Below are positions 24,750 to 33,322 of a stretch of 64,000 nt of DNA, one piece after another (the stretch's first letter is position 1; the number at the start of each line of letters is the position of its first letter). The position numbers were made by a program, and so were the translations under genes. The notes beneath the pieces were generated by a model. It saw nothing but the letters and a program-made list of their open reading frames with translations, did no database searches and was not told the origin of the DNA. Source of the DNA: CAMLIZ01 sp036231905 (GTDB taxonomy: Bacteria > Pseudomonadota > Gammaproteobacteria > Burkholderiales > Burkholderiaceae_C); assembly GCF_036231905.1 (NCBI RefSeq), contig NZ_JAZARE010000001.1:62001-126000 (forward strand), in the 5' to 3' direction.

Positions 24750-25976
24750 CTACGGCGCCTTCGGGCTGCGGGGCCGCAACGCCGGCGGCACGTGGGTGAG
24801 GTTGATGCGCACCCGGTACCACAGCGACGAGCTGCCGCGCATGCGGTCGATCAGCACATCGGCCGGCTCCAGGTGGGCCGCGGCCTTGGGATGCTGGGCC
24901 TTCCAGGCTTCCGCCGCCGCCGAAGCCTCGGCCTCACGATCGGCGCGTGCCACCTCGATCAAGGGCACATCGCGCCGGGCCTTGGACGGCGCCGCGCGCT
25001 TGGGTTCGCCGGCCGCCTTGCGGTAGTGGGGCGGCCAGGGTGCATCGCCCTGGCCTTCCGCCTCCTGGCGCGCGGAGAGCTCCAGCAGCCGCTCCAGCGA
25101 CTGCGGCTGCGCATCGATGGCCGCATGCGGATCGCCGATCGCCTGGAAGCGCCGCGGCATGGTCCACAGCGTGAAGTCGGCCGGATCGCAGGCGTCCAGC
25201 TCTTCCCAGCTCACCGGCGCAGAGACTCGCGCATCCGGCTTGGCGCGCACTGAATACGCCGAGCTCACCGTGCGGTCCTTCGCGTTCTGGTTGTAGTCCA
25301 CGAACACCCCATGGCGCTCCTCCTTCCACCAGGCGCTGGTGGCGAGCTCCGGCGCCCGGCGCTCCACCTCGCGGGCCAGGGCCAGGGCGGCACGCCGCAC
25401 CTCGTCGAAGGTCCAGCGCCGCTGGATGCGCACCAGCACATGGATGCCGCGCGAGCCCGAGGTCTTGGGCCAGCCGGTGAGGCCCACGTCGGCCAGCACT
25501 TCGCGCACCACGCGCGCCACCTGCCGGATCTGCGGCCAGGCCACGCCGGGCACCGGGTCCAGGTCCACCCGCAGTTCGTCGGGATGGTCGAGGTCGTCCG
25601 CCCGCACCGGGTGCGGATGCAGCTCCAGGCAGGCCAGGTTGGCCATCCACGCCAGGTCGGCCGGATGGCGCGGCACCACCTCTTCGGCGCTGCGGCCGGA
25701 CGGGAAGCGGATGGTGCTCACCTCCACCCCATCGGGCCGCTTCGCCGGCGCCCGTTTCTGGAAGAAGAACTCGCCGCCGATGCCGTCGGGGTAGCGGACC
25801 ATCACGCACGGCCGTCCACCGGCACCGCGCAAGGCGCCCTCCGCGACCGCCACGTAGTAGTTCACCAGGTCGAGCTTGGTGACCTTGGCCTCGGGAATCA
25901 GCAGCTTGGCCGGGTGCGTGATGAGCACCTCGCGGCCGCCGATCTGCAGCAGGGTGTCGTCATTCAAGGTGGCCAT
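24750..25976 (-). CDS. LigD-type polymerase/primase domain protein (stand-alone)
   Basis: 408 residues from the ATG at 25974-25976. A longer frame exists but does not look like protein. Archaeo-eukaryotic primase-like LigPol signatures are present: HPAKLLIPEAKVTKLDLVNY at the N-terminus, FFFQKRAP, the catalytic D-x-D in RVDLDPVPGV, TSGSRGIHVLV, and DYNQNAKDRTVSSAYSVRA. A lysine/alanine-rich tail (about 300-408) extends beyond the polymerase fold. Such proteins fill gaps and add nucleotides, often ribonucleotides, at broken ends. Neither the LigD nuclease nor the ligase domain is fused, and no Ku gene is in the window. Confidence 0.9.
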   Translation of the reverse strand: MATLNDDTLLQIGGREVLITHPAKLLIPEAKVTKLDLVNYYVAVAEGALRGAGGRPCVMVRYPDGIGGEFFFQKRAPAKRPDGVEVSTIRFPSGRSAEEVVPRHPADLAWMANLACLELHPHPVRADDLDHPDELRVDLDPVPGVAWPQIRQVARVVREVLADVGLTGWPKTSGSRGIHVLVRIQRRWTFDEVRRAALALAREVERRAPELATSAWWKEERHGVFVDYNQNAKDRTVSSAYSVRAKPDARVSAPVSWEELDACDPADFTLWTMPRRFQAIGDPHAAIDAQPQSLERLLELSARQEAEGQGDAPWPPHYRKAAGEPKRAAPSKARRDVPLIEVARADREAEASAAAEAWKAQHPKAAAHLEPADVLIDRMRGSSSLWYRVRINLTHVPPALRPRSPKAP

Positions 25977-26144
25977 GCCTTCCGTGGGCAGGATTCGGGC
26001 CTGCCGCCACCGAAACGGGCGCTCTCGCTGCGGCGTGCGATGCGTCACGAACGGCGGCACGCGGCGAAACGTCTGGACACGGCTCGTACAAAGCCAGCGC
26101 ACTTCCCCGCTCAACGGCATGAGCGGTCCGCCGAAACTTTCAAC

Positions 26145-26471
26145 GTGCCTGCCTGCTTCCCCCTCCGTGCCCTCGCCGTGTCGCTCGTCGTCTGCAGCGC
26201 CGCGGCCAGCGCCGAGCCGGTGGCGGGCGGTGACTTCCGCCGCAACGGCGGCGTGTCGCACCGCCTCTATGTGCCCTCGGCCACCGACGGCATCGCCGGC
26301 CCCTCGGTGTCGGCCGGCCTGGCGCTCGGCCTGCGCGGCGTGGTGCGCCAGCAGCTCGGGCGGCGGCTTGCGCCGACCCTCACCATGGGCGTGAACGACA
26401 GCACCAGCGTGTCGCTGCTGGCCGCGCCCGGCAAGGGCGCGATGGTGGTGCTGCAGTCCACCGGCTGGTAA
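26145..26471 (+). CDS. Small exported hypothetical protein
   Basis: 108 residues if started at GTG 26145, which leads directly into a plausible signal peptide (CFPLRALAVSLVVCSAAASA). An ATG at 26040 in the same frame would add 35 charged residues. The mature part is short and Gly/Ser/Leu rich (SAGLALGLRGVVRQQLGRRL, then VNDSTSVSLLAAPGKGAMVV). It has no motif I recognise. The start and even the reality of the gene are uncertain. It lies between the polymerase-domain gene and the SDR gene. Confidence 0.45.
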   Translation: MPACFPLRALAVSLVVCSAAASAEPVAGGDFRRNGGVSHRLYVPSATDGIAGPSVSAGLALGLRGVVRQQLGRRLAPTLTMGVNDSTSVSLLAAPGKGAMVVLQSTGW

Positions 26472-26552
26472 CCGACCACCCGCGCGGGGCCGGCCCGCAG
26501 ACACGCCAAGCGGCCCTCACGTGGCGGGTATGGCGCGGCCACTGCCGCGGTC

Positions 26553-27311
26553 TCAACGCGGGCCGGCCACGGTGGAGAGCCCACCGTCCACCGCCAGCTC
26601 CACCCCCGTGGTGAAGGTGGCGTCGAAGCCGAGGAACAGCGCCGCACGTGCCACCTCCTCCATCGTGCCGTGCCGCTGCATCGGCGTGACCGCGTCGCCG
26701 ATCGCCGCCACTTCGGCCCGCTGCCCGGGCGTGAGGCCGGCCAACCCGAGCGTGGGCGTGTCGATGAAGCCCGGTGCGAGTGCGTTCACGCGGATGCGCC
26801 GTGGCAGCAGCTCGACCGCGAACCCACGCACGAATGCGCCCACGGCCGCCTTGGTGCCCAGGTAGACCGACATCCCCGGCATCGCGTTCGCAGGCGTCAC
26901 GGTGGTCAGCGTGATCGACCCCTCGTCGGCGATGCACGGCGCGAGCCGCTGCACCGTGAAGAACGCGCCCTTGGTGTTGATCGCGAAGTGGCGGTCGTAG
27001 CTGCCTTCGCTCACCTCGCCGAAGGGCTGGAACTCGGCGATCGCCGCGAACACGAACAGCGCATGAACCGGCGCCATCGTTTCGCGCAGCGCATGTGCCA
27101 GTGCGTCGATCTCGTGCACCTCGGCCACGTTGGACTGCAACACGGTGGCGCGCGGGCCGAGCTCGGCCCGTGCCTTGTCGACGTTGCGGGCATCGCGCCC
27201 CGTCAGCAGCACACGCGCGCCGGCCTCGATCAACTTCTCGGCCGTCGCCCGGCCCATGCCGTGGGTGCCACCGATCACGACGGCGTTCTTTCCTGCACAG
27301 TGTTTCGTCAT
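26553..27311 (-). CDS. Short-chain dehydrogenase/reductase
   Basis: 252 residues. The Rossmann cofactor loop GGTHGMGRA (T-G-x3-G-x-G variant) is followed by LLTGRDARNVDKARAEL, where the Arg after the second strand suggests NADP preference. The active-site Tyr and Lys lie in SVYLGTKAAVGAF. The Ser position reads TTVTPANAM, where a Thr may stand for the usual Ser. The C-terminal PGFIDTPTLG and MQRHGTMEEVARAALFLGFD are standard. The substrate is unknown. It is divergent from the HxlR regulator, 100 bp away, which is its likely controller. Confidence 0.9.
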   Translation of the reverse strand: MTKHCAGKNAVVIGGTHGMGRATAEKLIEAGARVLLTGRDARNVDKARAELGPRATVLQSNVAEVHEIDALAHALRETMAPVHALFVFAAIAEFQPFGEVSEGSYDRHFAINTKGAFFTVQRLAPCIADEGSITLTTVTPANAMPGMSVYLGTKAAVGAFVRGFAVELLPRRIRVNALAPGFIDTPTLGLAGLTPGQRAEVAAIGDAVTPMQRHGTMEEVARAALFLGFDATFTTGVELAVDGGLSTVAGPR

Positions 27312-27365
27312 TCAGGTACTCCGGTTGGAGCAGGCATGATGCTCAGCGCCACCGGCTGCCTCAAG

Positions 27366-27385
27366 TGCTTACGCCGAGGTAAGCA
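27366..27385. promoter_or_regulatory. Perfect dyad TGCTTAC-N6-GTAAGCA, probable HxlR operator
   Basis: The 7-bp arms (27366-27372 and 27379-27385) form a perfect 20-bp dyad in the 100-bp gap between the divergent SDR and HxlR genes, 26 bp before the HxlR ATG. HxlR-family dimers such as YodB bind TTAC...GTAA-type dyads, so this is a strong candidate site for autoregulation and SDR control. Confidence 0.6.
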
Positions 27386-27411
27386 TCCCTTTCCCCTCCC
27401 CACAGGACCCC

Positions 27412-27828
27412 ATGGAACAAGCAGCGCAAGAAGCCCCGGTGTGCGGACTCGGGCGGGCCCTCGAGGTCATCAAGGGCAAGTGGAAACCCACCCTCATCTG
27501 GGAACTCCACGAGCGCCCGCTTCGCTTTGGCGAGCTGAAGCGGCGCGTGGCTGGCATCACCGAAAAAGTGCTGTTCGAACACCTCCGGCAGTTGGAAGCC
27601 GACGGCATCGTGCAACGCACGGTGCACGATGCACAGGTGGTGCATGTGGAGTACGCGTTGACACCTGAGGGGGCTGGCCTCAACGCCGCGGTGCACGCGC
27701 TGTCCGAATGGGGCAACCGGCTGCGCCCGCCCGCGCCCACGGATGCACCGGCCGGGTTGCCGCCTGGGGTGGTGCGGGTGCGCGACGGCCGGCGCCTGCG
27801 GCCGGCTTCCCGGGTGCCAGGGCGTTGA
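27412..27828 (+). CDS. HxlR-family transcriptional regulator
   Basis: 138 residues. The winged-helix core is classical for the family: CGLGRALEVIKGKWKPTLIW, LRFGELKRRVAGITEKVLFEHL, LEADGIVQRTV and VEYALTPEGAGLNAAVHAL. The conserved Cys at the start of the domain (C11) is the redox or electrophile sensor in YodB-type members. A Pro/Arg-rich tail follows. It probably represses the divergent SDR gene in response to electrophiles or aldehydes (inference). Confidence 0.92.
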   Translation: MEQAAQEAPVCGLGRALEVIKGKWKPTLIWELHERPLRFGELKRRVAGITEKVLFEHLRQLEADGIVQRTVHDAQVVHVEYALTPEGAGLNAAVHALSEWGNRLRPPAPTDAPAGLPPGVVRVRDGRRLRPASRVPGR

Positions 27829-27881
27829 TCCGCTGCACAAGGCGCTTTCGGTGCCAGCGGCCCAGCACGGCCGAAGGCCGG

Positions 27882-28334
27882 TCAAGCAGCGAAGCGAAGC
27901 TGGGCCGGTGGCGCTGAGGCTGTCGCCTCGAAGATCAGGTCCATGTCCTCGGCGCTGACATCGAACAAGCCGAACCGCAGCTTGTAGCCCCAGGAGCCGG
28001 GGCCGGCGGCAAAGGCCAACCGCGGCAGCAGGGGCGCGATCGGTGCGACGCGCTGGCTGAACCACTGCACGTTGCGCCGGAAGGGCATGAAACCCTCGCC
28101 CATGTCGAAGGCATACGGCTCACCCGGTTGCACGATGCCGGCCGCGGTGAAGGCCTGCAGCCGATCGGTGCCGCGGAAGCGCTCGCTGGGCGAGTAGTAC
28201 GCCACGCGGTCGCCCGGCTGCACGCGCTTCAGCGGCGCGCACTTGCCGTGGCACACCTGCATGAAACCCTCGGCACGCCCGCGCCGCACATGCTCGGCAC
28301 TGGCCACCGCGATCCAGCAGCGCGGCGCGCTCAT
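27882..28334 (-). CDS. EVE-domain protein
   Basis: 150 residues making up a single EVE (PUA-like) domain: WIAVASAEHVRRGRAEGFMQ, then KRVQPGDRVAYYSPSERFRG and QAFTAAGIV. EVE and related YTH domains have an aromatic pocket for modified bases in DNA or RNA. Those of this WIAVAS..HV subtype are widespread single-domain proteins of unknown role. Its ATG overlaps the stop of the VOC gene (ATGA, 28331-28334). Confidence 0.87.
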   Translation of the reverse strand: MSAPRCWIAVASAEHVRRGRAEGFMQVCHGKCAPLKRVQPGDRVAYYSPSERFRGTDRLQAFTAAGIVQPGEPYAFDMGEGFMPFRRNVQWFSQRVAPIAPLLPRLAFAAGPGSWGYKLRFGLFDVSAEDMDLIFEATASAPPAQLRFAA

Positions 28335-28699
28335 TGCGCCCCCGGGGCAAACACGCGCAGGCGATGGCCGTCGGGGTCGGCAGCCACGAAGGTGAAGCCG
28401 AAGTCCAGGCGCGTGGGCGCCTGCAGGGTGGGCAGGCCCAGCGCCGTCCAGGCCTGGTGGCGCGTCAGCACCTGTGTGTCATCAGCCACCGCAAAGGCGA
28501 GTTCGCTGCCGCCCACCGGCGTGGCCGCCGGCAGCACGCCGTCGCGCCCCCACAGCCCGAGCATCACGCCGGACTCGAGCGCAAACATCGCGAAGGTGGG
28601 TGAGGCTTCCACCGGCGCACGGCCGAGCAGGCGCTGGTAGAACGCGGCGCTCTCGGTGGCGTTGCTCACGTACAGAAGGATGAAGTTCGGGTCGGTCAT
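28331..28699 (-). CDS. VOC/glyoxalase-superfamily protein
   Basis: 122 residues with the two beta-alpha-beta-beta-beta modules of the VOC fold: ILLYVSNATESAAFYQRLLG and, in the second module, FGFTFVAADPDGHRLRVFAP. The family includes phenazine/bleomycin-type resistance and drug-binding proteins that often accompany a WYL/YafY regulator. The upstream gene on the same strand is such a regulator, 76 bp away. The substrate is unknown. Confidence 0.87.
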   Translation of the reverse strand: MTDPNFILLYVSNATESAAFYQRLLGRAPVEASPTFAMFALESGVMLGLWGRDGVLPAATPVGGSELAFAVADDTQVLTRHQAWTALGLPTLQAPTRLDFGFTFVAADPDGHRLRVFAPGAQ

Positions 28700-28775
28700 G
28701 AAGGTCTCTCCGTTGCGATGGAAGAGAGCTTAGGAGCCGACCGTGTCAGTTCCTGTCAGCAGCGTGCAGGCTGCT

Positions 28776-29465
28776 TTACCGCGCCGGAATGCCTTGTTCC
28801 GCCTGCCAGCGCTTCAGCAGCGCCTGGCGCCGCTGCGGATAGCGCTCGTCCAGCGGCTGCACCCGCTCGATCCGGTCGGTGCGGAAGTGGCGCACCGACT
28901 GCCGCAGCTCGCACCAGGCCACCAGCACCTGGCAGCGGTCGAAAAAGCCGAGGGCAAACGGCCACACCGTGCGCTCGCTGCACTGGCCGCCCTTGTCGCG
29001 GTAGCCGATGGCCATCTTGCGCTCGCCCCGGATGGCGCGGCGCAGCGCCGACATCGCCTCGCCATCGGGTCCGATGCGCGCACCCGGGCCGACGAGCAGT
29101 GACGAGCCTTCGAGGTCATGCCGCAGCTCGCCGGGCAGCACGGCGGCGATCTTTGCCAGAGCGTCCTGCGCCGCAGCGGCCAGGTGGGCGTCGCCCCGGT
29201 CAGCCACCCAGCGCGTGCCCAGCACCAGCGCCTCGATCTCCTCGCTGGTGAACATCAATGGCGGCAAGGTGAAACCGGGCCGCAGCACATAACCCAGGCC
29301 GGGTGCGCCGTCGATGTGCGCACCATGCGACTGCAGGGTGGCGATGTCGCGGTAGAGCGTGCGCAGGGAGATGCCCAGCTCGGCCGCGAGGTCCGCGCCA
29401 CTCACCGGCTGGCGGTGGCGGCGCAGCGCCTGCATCAGCTCCAGCAGCCGGCCCGAGCGTGCCAT
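28776..29465 (-). CDS. YafY-like HTH/WYL-domain regulator
   Basis: 229 residues from the ATG at 29463-29465, giving MARSGRLLELMQALRRHRQP. The N-terminal HTH_11 DNA-binding domain (ADLAAELGISLRTLYRDIAT) is followed by LGYVLRPGFTLPPLMFTSEE and a C-terminal WYL-type ligand domain with ALRRAIRGERKMAIGYRDKG and a region around FFDRCQVLVAWCELR. Such proteins sense ligands or nucleic-acid intermediates and often control an adjacent VOC protein. Here that gene lies directly downstream. Confidence 0.9.
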   Translation of the reverse strand: MARSGRLLELMQALRRHRQPVSGADLAAELGISLRTLYRDIATLQSHGAHIDGAPGLGYVLRPGFTLPPLMFTSEEIEALVLGTRWVADRGDAHLAAAAQDALAKIAAVLPGELRHDLEGSSLLVGPGARIGPDGEAMSALRRAIRGERKMAIGYRDKGGQCSERTVWPFALGFFDRCQVLVAWCELRQSVRHFRTDRIERVQPLDERYPQRRQALLKRWQAEQGIPAR

Positions 29466-29489
29466 CGCGTCAGGCCTTCCTGATGCCAA

Positions 29490-29653
29490 GCGGCAGGAGG
29501 CTGGTCCATGCGGCAGGCTGTTCGATCCGTGGTGGCGGGGCGATCTGAGGATGGGTGGAACGTTTCATGGCCGAAGGAATCGCCCTGCCGCAGGCTGTGG
29601 GGCCTTCGATTGTCGGCCAATGGCCGGCGCCACCGGCCATGGTGGCCAGGGCG
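29490..29653. other. Non-coding gap with a GC hairpin after the hybrid kinase gene
   Basis: No convincing gene lies here. ATGGCCGG (29620-29627) and CCGGCCAT (29633-29640) form an 8-bp stem with a 5-nt loop beginning 14 bp beyond the kinase stop. No T-run follows. It could cap the kinase transcript. Confidence 0.35.
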
Positions 29654-32059
29654 TCATTGCCACTGCAGGTCCAGGTGCAGCAACTGCCCGATGGCCGAGG
29701 CCAGTTCGGGCAGCCGCACCGGCTTGCTCAGGTACAGGTCAGCGCCCGCCGCAAGGCATTTCCGACGGTGATCTTCGCTGACATTGGCCGAGACAGCGAT
29801 GATGGGCAGGCCGTTGAACGCCGGATCCTGTCGCAGCCGCCGCGTGGCCTCCAGCCCCGACATCACCGGCATGACGCTGTCCATCACCACGAGGTCCGGG
29901 CGGAAGGTGCGCGCCTTCTCGATGCCCTGCTGTCCGTCCTCTGCGCTCAGGCTTTCGAAACCGGCAATGGCCAGAAAGTCCGACAGCAATGACCGGTTCT
30001 GGGCCACGTCGTCAACGATCAGCACGCGGCGGCGCCGCCCTTCATACCGCGCAGCGCCGTTGCGCTCCGCAGCCCGCGGCGCGATCGGGTCTGCATGTTG
30101 CAGGCGCAGGGTGACCGAGAACCGGCTGCCGCGGCCCAGCTCGCTGGTCACCCGGATGTCCCCACCCATCGCGCGGACCAGCGCGCGGGTGATCGTCAAG
30201 CCCAGCCCGGTGCCCGCTTCGCGCCGCCGGACATCGCCCACTTGCTCAAAGGGCTTGAAGATGGCGGGAACATCCTCCGGTTTGATGCCCACGCCGGTGT
30301 CGCTGACGTCGATGTGCAGCAGCGAGAAGCCGTCCTCTGTGCCACCTTCGCTGCGCGCGACCAGCGAAACCGTGCCGCTGTCCGTGAACTTCACCGCGTT
30401 GCCCAGGAGGTTCAGCAGCACCTGGCGCAGGCGCCGCAGATCCACGAGCACCATGGCAGGCAGATCGGCAGCCACGTCGAAGGCGACGATCAGGTCCTTC
30501 TGGTCCGCCTTGACTCGCACGATTTCCACCACCGAGCGAAGCAGCGCAACAAGATCCACGGGGGTGGGACACAGCTCGATGCGGCCGGCCTCGATGCGCG
30601 ACAGGTCCAGAATGTCGTTGATCAGGGAGAGCAGGTGCTCGCCGCTCTCGCGGATCGTGTTGATGCCGCGACACTGCCGCTCGCTCAATGCGCTGTCCAT
30701 GCCGAGCAGTTGCGCGTAGCCGAGGATCCCGTTGAGCGGGGTGCGCAGTTCATGGCTCATGGTGGCCAGGAACTGGCTCTTGGCCCGGTTGGCCAACTCG
30801 GCCGCGCGGCGCGCCTCGCGCTCCGCCTCGGCCTGCCGGCGCTCTGTCAGGTCCAGCGCAAAACCGACGGTGGACTGCACCGCGGGATCCAGCAGTGCGC
30901 CGCCCGCCAGCACAGGAACGCGGCTGCCATCGCGACGGACGTACTCCTTTTCGAACGGACGATAACGTCCGATCGTTTCCAGCTCCTTCAGGGCCTGCGC
31001 TTCCGCCGCCCCGTATTCCGGCGGCGTGAGTTCGTTGGTATTGAGCCGGCCGGCGGCCACGTCCTCGTGGGAATATCCCAGCATGTCGAGGTAGGCAGCG
31101 TTGGCCTCCGTGATGCGGCCGTCAGCATCGGCGATGCGGATGCCGATGATGTTGGCATCGACCAACCTTCGGATGCGCGCGTCCCGTTCGCGCAGCGACT
31201 CGTTCAGGGCCGCGAACTTCGCGTGCAGCACGTCCTTCTCTTCCAGGTGGCGCCGAAGCTCGATCACCGAATGCTCCAGCCGCGCGAGTTCACCGGCCTG
31301 CGCAGGGGCGGCCGCCACCCGGGGCGACCCCGCCGAGGTGGCATCCGCAAGCGACGAGGACTTGGCTGCCGCATCCTCCGCCAGCTGATACAGCGCCTCC
31401 GTCGCGCGGGCCACCGGTTCGGCCATGCGGCGCCCCAGCCACCAGCTGAGGGGAAGCAACGCCGCCACGAAGCCAATGCTGATCGTCGCCACCGTCGCCA
31501 GCGTTTGCGCATAGTGCGTGGCGAGCAATGAATGCGGATAGCTCATCAGCAGCGTGCCGATCGGCTCGTGGTCGCTCGACACCAGCGCCAGCCGAATCAC
31601 CGAGTACGACCGGGAATCGATGCTCACGTCGCGCACTACTGGCCTGCCGGGCGGACCCGCCAGCGCCGAGGCCTGGCGCAAGGGCTCGTTGAGCGCGGCC
31701 ACCGGGGACTGCACCCGGAAACGCCTCGGGTCCGAGGACACGAACACCTGGCCGTTGCGGCCGAGCACCACGACGTCGGCGCGATGCTTGCCGCCTTCGT
31801 CCCGGGCCACGGCGCTCACCGCCCCGAACGCCTCCCAGACGTCGTCGCGCACCAGATGAGCGGCGATGCTGCGGGCGAGGGACTGCGCCTCGGTGGACGC
31901 ATGGTCGCGCAGACCCTCCTGCAGCCACTGCCGCGCCGACAGCCCCACTGCCAGCGAGATGGCCACAGCGGTGGCGAGCGAGGCGCCGATCATCAGCGCC
32001 GGGATCTGCACGCGAAAGCTCCACGTGCGCGGCGACAAGCGGGCGGTGCGGCGGGTCAT
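29654..32059 (-). CDS. Membrane-bound PAS hybrid histidine kinase/response regulator
   Basis: 801 residues. A first membrane segment (about 18-42, IPALMIGASLATAVAISLAV), a periplasmic sensor of about 150 residues and a second membrane segment (VATISIGFVAALLPLSWWLG) come first. A HAMP-like linker, a coiled coil and a PAS domain (RIRRLVDANIIGIRIADADG) follow. HisKA has H436 in ATMSHELRTPLNGIL. The HATPase shows TGLGLTITRALVRAMGG. A C-terminal receiver has phospho-acceptor D727 in DLVVMDSVMP. The upstream gene, 24 bp away, encodes a periplasmic PhnD-like binding protein that probably supplies the signal. No separate response regulator is adjacent, so an output partner lies elsewhere. Confidence 0.93.
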   Translation of the reverse strand: MTRRTARLSPRTWSFRVQIPALMIGASLATAVAISLAVGLSARQWLQEGLRDHASTEAQSLARSIAAHLVRDDVWEAFGAVSAVARDEGGKHRADVVVLGRNGQVFVSSDPRRFRVQSPVAALNEPLRQASALAGPPGRPVVRDVSIDSRSYSVIRLALVSSDHEPIGTLLMSYPHSLLATHYAQTLATVATISIGFVAALLPLSWWLGRRMAEPVARATEALYQLAEDAAAKSSSLADATSAGSPRVAAAPAQAGELARLEHSVIELRRHLEEKDVLHAKFAALNESLRERDARIRRLVDANIIGIRIADADGRITEANAAYLDMLGYSHEDVAAGRLNTNELTPPEYGAAEAQALKELETIGRYRPFEKEYVRRDGSRVPVLAGGALLDPAVQSTVGFALDLTERRQAEAEREARRAAELANRAKSQFLATMSHELRTPLNGILGYAQLLGMDSALSERQCRGINTIRESGEHLLSLINDILDLSRIEAGRIELCPTPVDLVALLRSVVEIVRVKADQKDLIVAFDVAADLPAMVLVDLRRLRQVLLNLLGNAVKFTDSGTVSLVARSEGGTEDGFSLLHIDVSDTGVGIKPEDVPAIFKPFEQVGDVRRREAGTGLGLTITRALVRAMGGDIRVTSELGRGSRFSVTLRLQHADPIAPRAAERNGAARYEGRRRRVLIVDDVAQNRSLLSDFLAIAGFESLSAEDGQQGIEKARTFRPDLVVMDSVMPVMSGLEATRRLRQDPAFNGLPIIAVSANVSEDHRRKCLAAGADLYLSKPVRLPELASAIGQLLHLDLQWQ

Positions 32060-32083
32060 GGCGGCTGGGTGCCCAACGCAAGG

Positions 32084-32977
32084 CTACCGGGAAATGCCGC
32101 GGGCGTTCAGCGCCACCAGCTCCGCAATGCCATCGAAGGCCCGGGGCTGGAAAGGCCCGAAGCCGCTGAGGTTGAGCTGGCCCAGCAATTCCCGTCCGGC
32201 CTCGTTGCCGCTCATCCCGAACAGTGCCTGGCGCAGCTGCCGCTCCCCTTCCGCCGACAGGCCCGAGCGCACCACCACGGGCGGAAAACCGTAGCGATCG
32301 CTGCGCCACGCCACCCGCGTCTGCTGCACCAGCGAGGGCACGATCAACTTCAGCGTGTCCCAGACGTAGCCGTCTACGGACCCGCCGTCCGCAAGGCCCT
32401 CGGCGACCGCATTCACCACATTGCGGTGGCCCCACGTGAAGAAACTGCGCGAGAAGTGGCGATCCGGATGGAGCCCGTCGCGGATCAGGGTCGTACGGGG
32501 AACGAGGTGCCCGGAGTTGGAATCCGGGTCCGAGAACGCGTAGACGCGTCCGCGCAGATCGCGCACGTGGCGGGTTGTGGTGTCGGATGCGGGCACGATC
32601 AGGTAGGAGCGATACCACGGCGGGTCTTCGTAGATGGGAATGGACAGGCCGCGAAGGTGCGACTGGTTCACCACCCACGGGTAGCCGCAGATCCATGCGG
32701 CGTCCACCTCCTGCGACAGCAGCAACCCCATGATGTCGCGGTAGGCACGGCGCTGGACGAACCGCACGGGAACACCGACCGCCCCGGAGAGATAGGCACT
32801 CCAGCGGGACAGGAATCCCGCCTGGTCGTCGAGAAACACCGCCGTCGTGCCAAACGTCAGCTCGCGCGCGCCCTGACGGCGATCGGTCGGCTGGGCCCAA
32901 GCGAAGCGGGACAGCGCCCCGCAACCCACCACGCCGGCCTGAAGGCCGGCGCCCGCCAGCAGTTGTCTGCGTTTCAT
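32084..32977 (-). CDS. PhnD-like periplasmic substrate-binding protein, sensor partner of the kinase
   Basis: 297 residues from the ATG at 32975-32977, with GGAGG at 7-nt spacing. The N-terminus (MKRRQLLAGAGLQAGVVGCG, then ALSRFAWA) is a signal peptide with a weak Tat-like RR. The mature part follows the PhnD/phosphonate-binding group: ELTFGTTAVFLDDQAGFLSR, QEVDAAWICGYPWVV, LRGRVYAFSDPDSNSGHLVP and VNAVAEGLADGGSVDGYVWD. No ABC permease or ATPase is adjacent, only the hybrid kinase. A signal-transducing rather than transporting role is therefore likely. The ligand is not deducible. Confidence 0.88.
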   Translation of the reverse strand: MKRRQLLAGAGLQAGVVGCGALSRFAWAQPTDRRQGARELTFGTTAVFLDDQAGFLSRWSAYLSGAVGVPVRFVQRRAYRDIMGLLLSQEVDAAWICGYPWVVNQSHLRGLSIPIYEDPPWYRSYLIVPASDTTTRHVRDLRGRVYAFSDPDSNSGHLVPRTTLIRDGLHPDRHFSRSFFTWGHRNVVNAVAEGLADGGSVDGYVWDTLKLIVPSLVQQTRVAWRSDRYGFPPVVVRSGLSAEGERQLRQALFGMSGNEAGRELLGQLNLSGFGPFQPRAFDGIAELVALNARGISR

Positions 32978-33322
32978 CGTAGATCCTCCAGATCCAGGGC
33001 AAGGCCCACCGCTGCACGCGGGGCCGGCGAGCGCACGCAAACCGTGTCCCGGGGAGGTGGCTTGGGGAGGTGAGTGCCCCGCACGTTGGAGGATGAGCAG
33101 CAGGCACGTTACACCTGCGCGGCCCCTTTCACCGTCTGGAGCGATACGGCTGCATGGTTTCGAACGGGCGGACCCTGAGTGCCAGAGCCGGCGCCGCACG
33201 CTCGGGGCGAGGGGCACGACGCCCGCCTGCTCCGGGAAGCCCCGCGCAATGTCGTGGAGCAGCTGGCCGATGAATTGCGCGCCGCCGCATTCGGGCGCCG
33301 GAAAAGTCGCCCAGCAAAGGAA
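32978..33322. other. Gene-free interval before the tRNA terminator
   Basis: I see no intact gene in these 345 bases. On the plus strand, near 33236-33331, a short open segment translates to VVEQLADELRAAAFGRRKS and then stops. It faintly resembles the N-terminal part of IS66-type transposases, and if real it would be a decayed fragment. The divergent promoters of the binding-protein gene must also lie here, but no clear -35/-10 pair was found. Confidence 0.3.
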
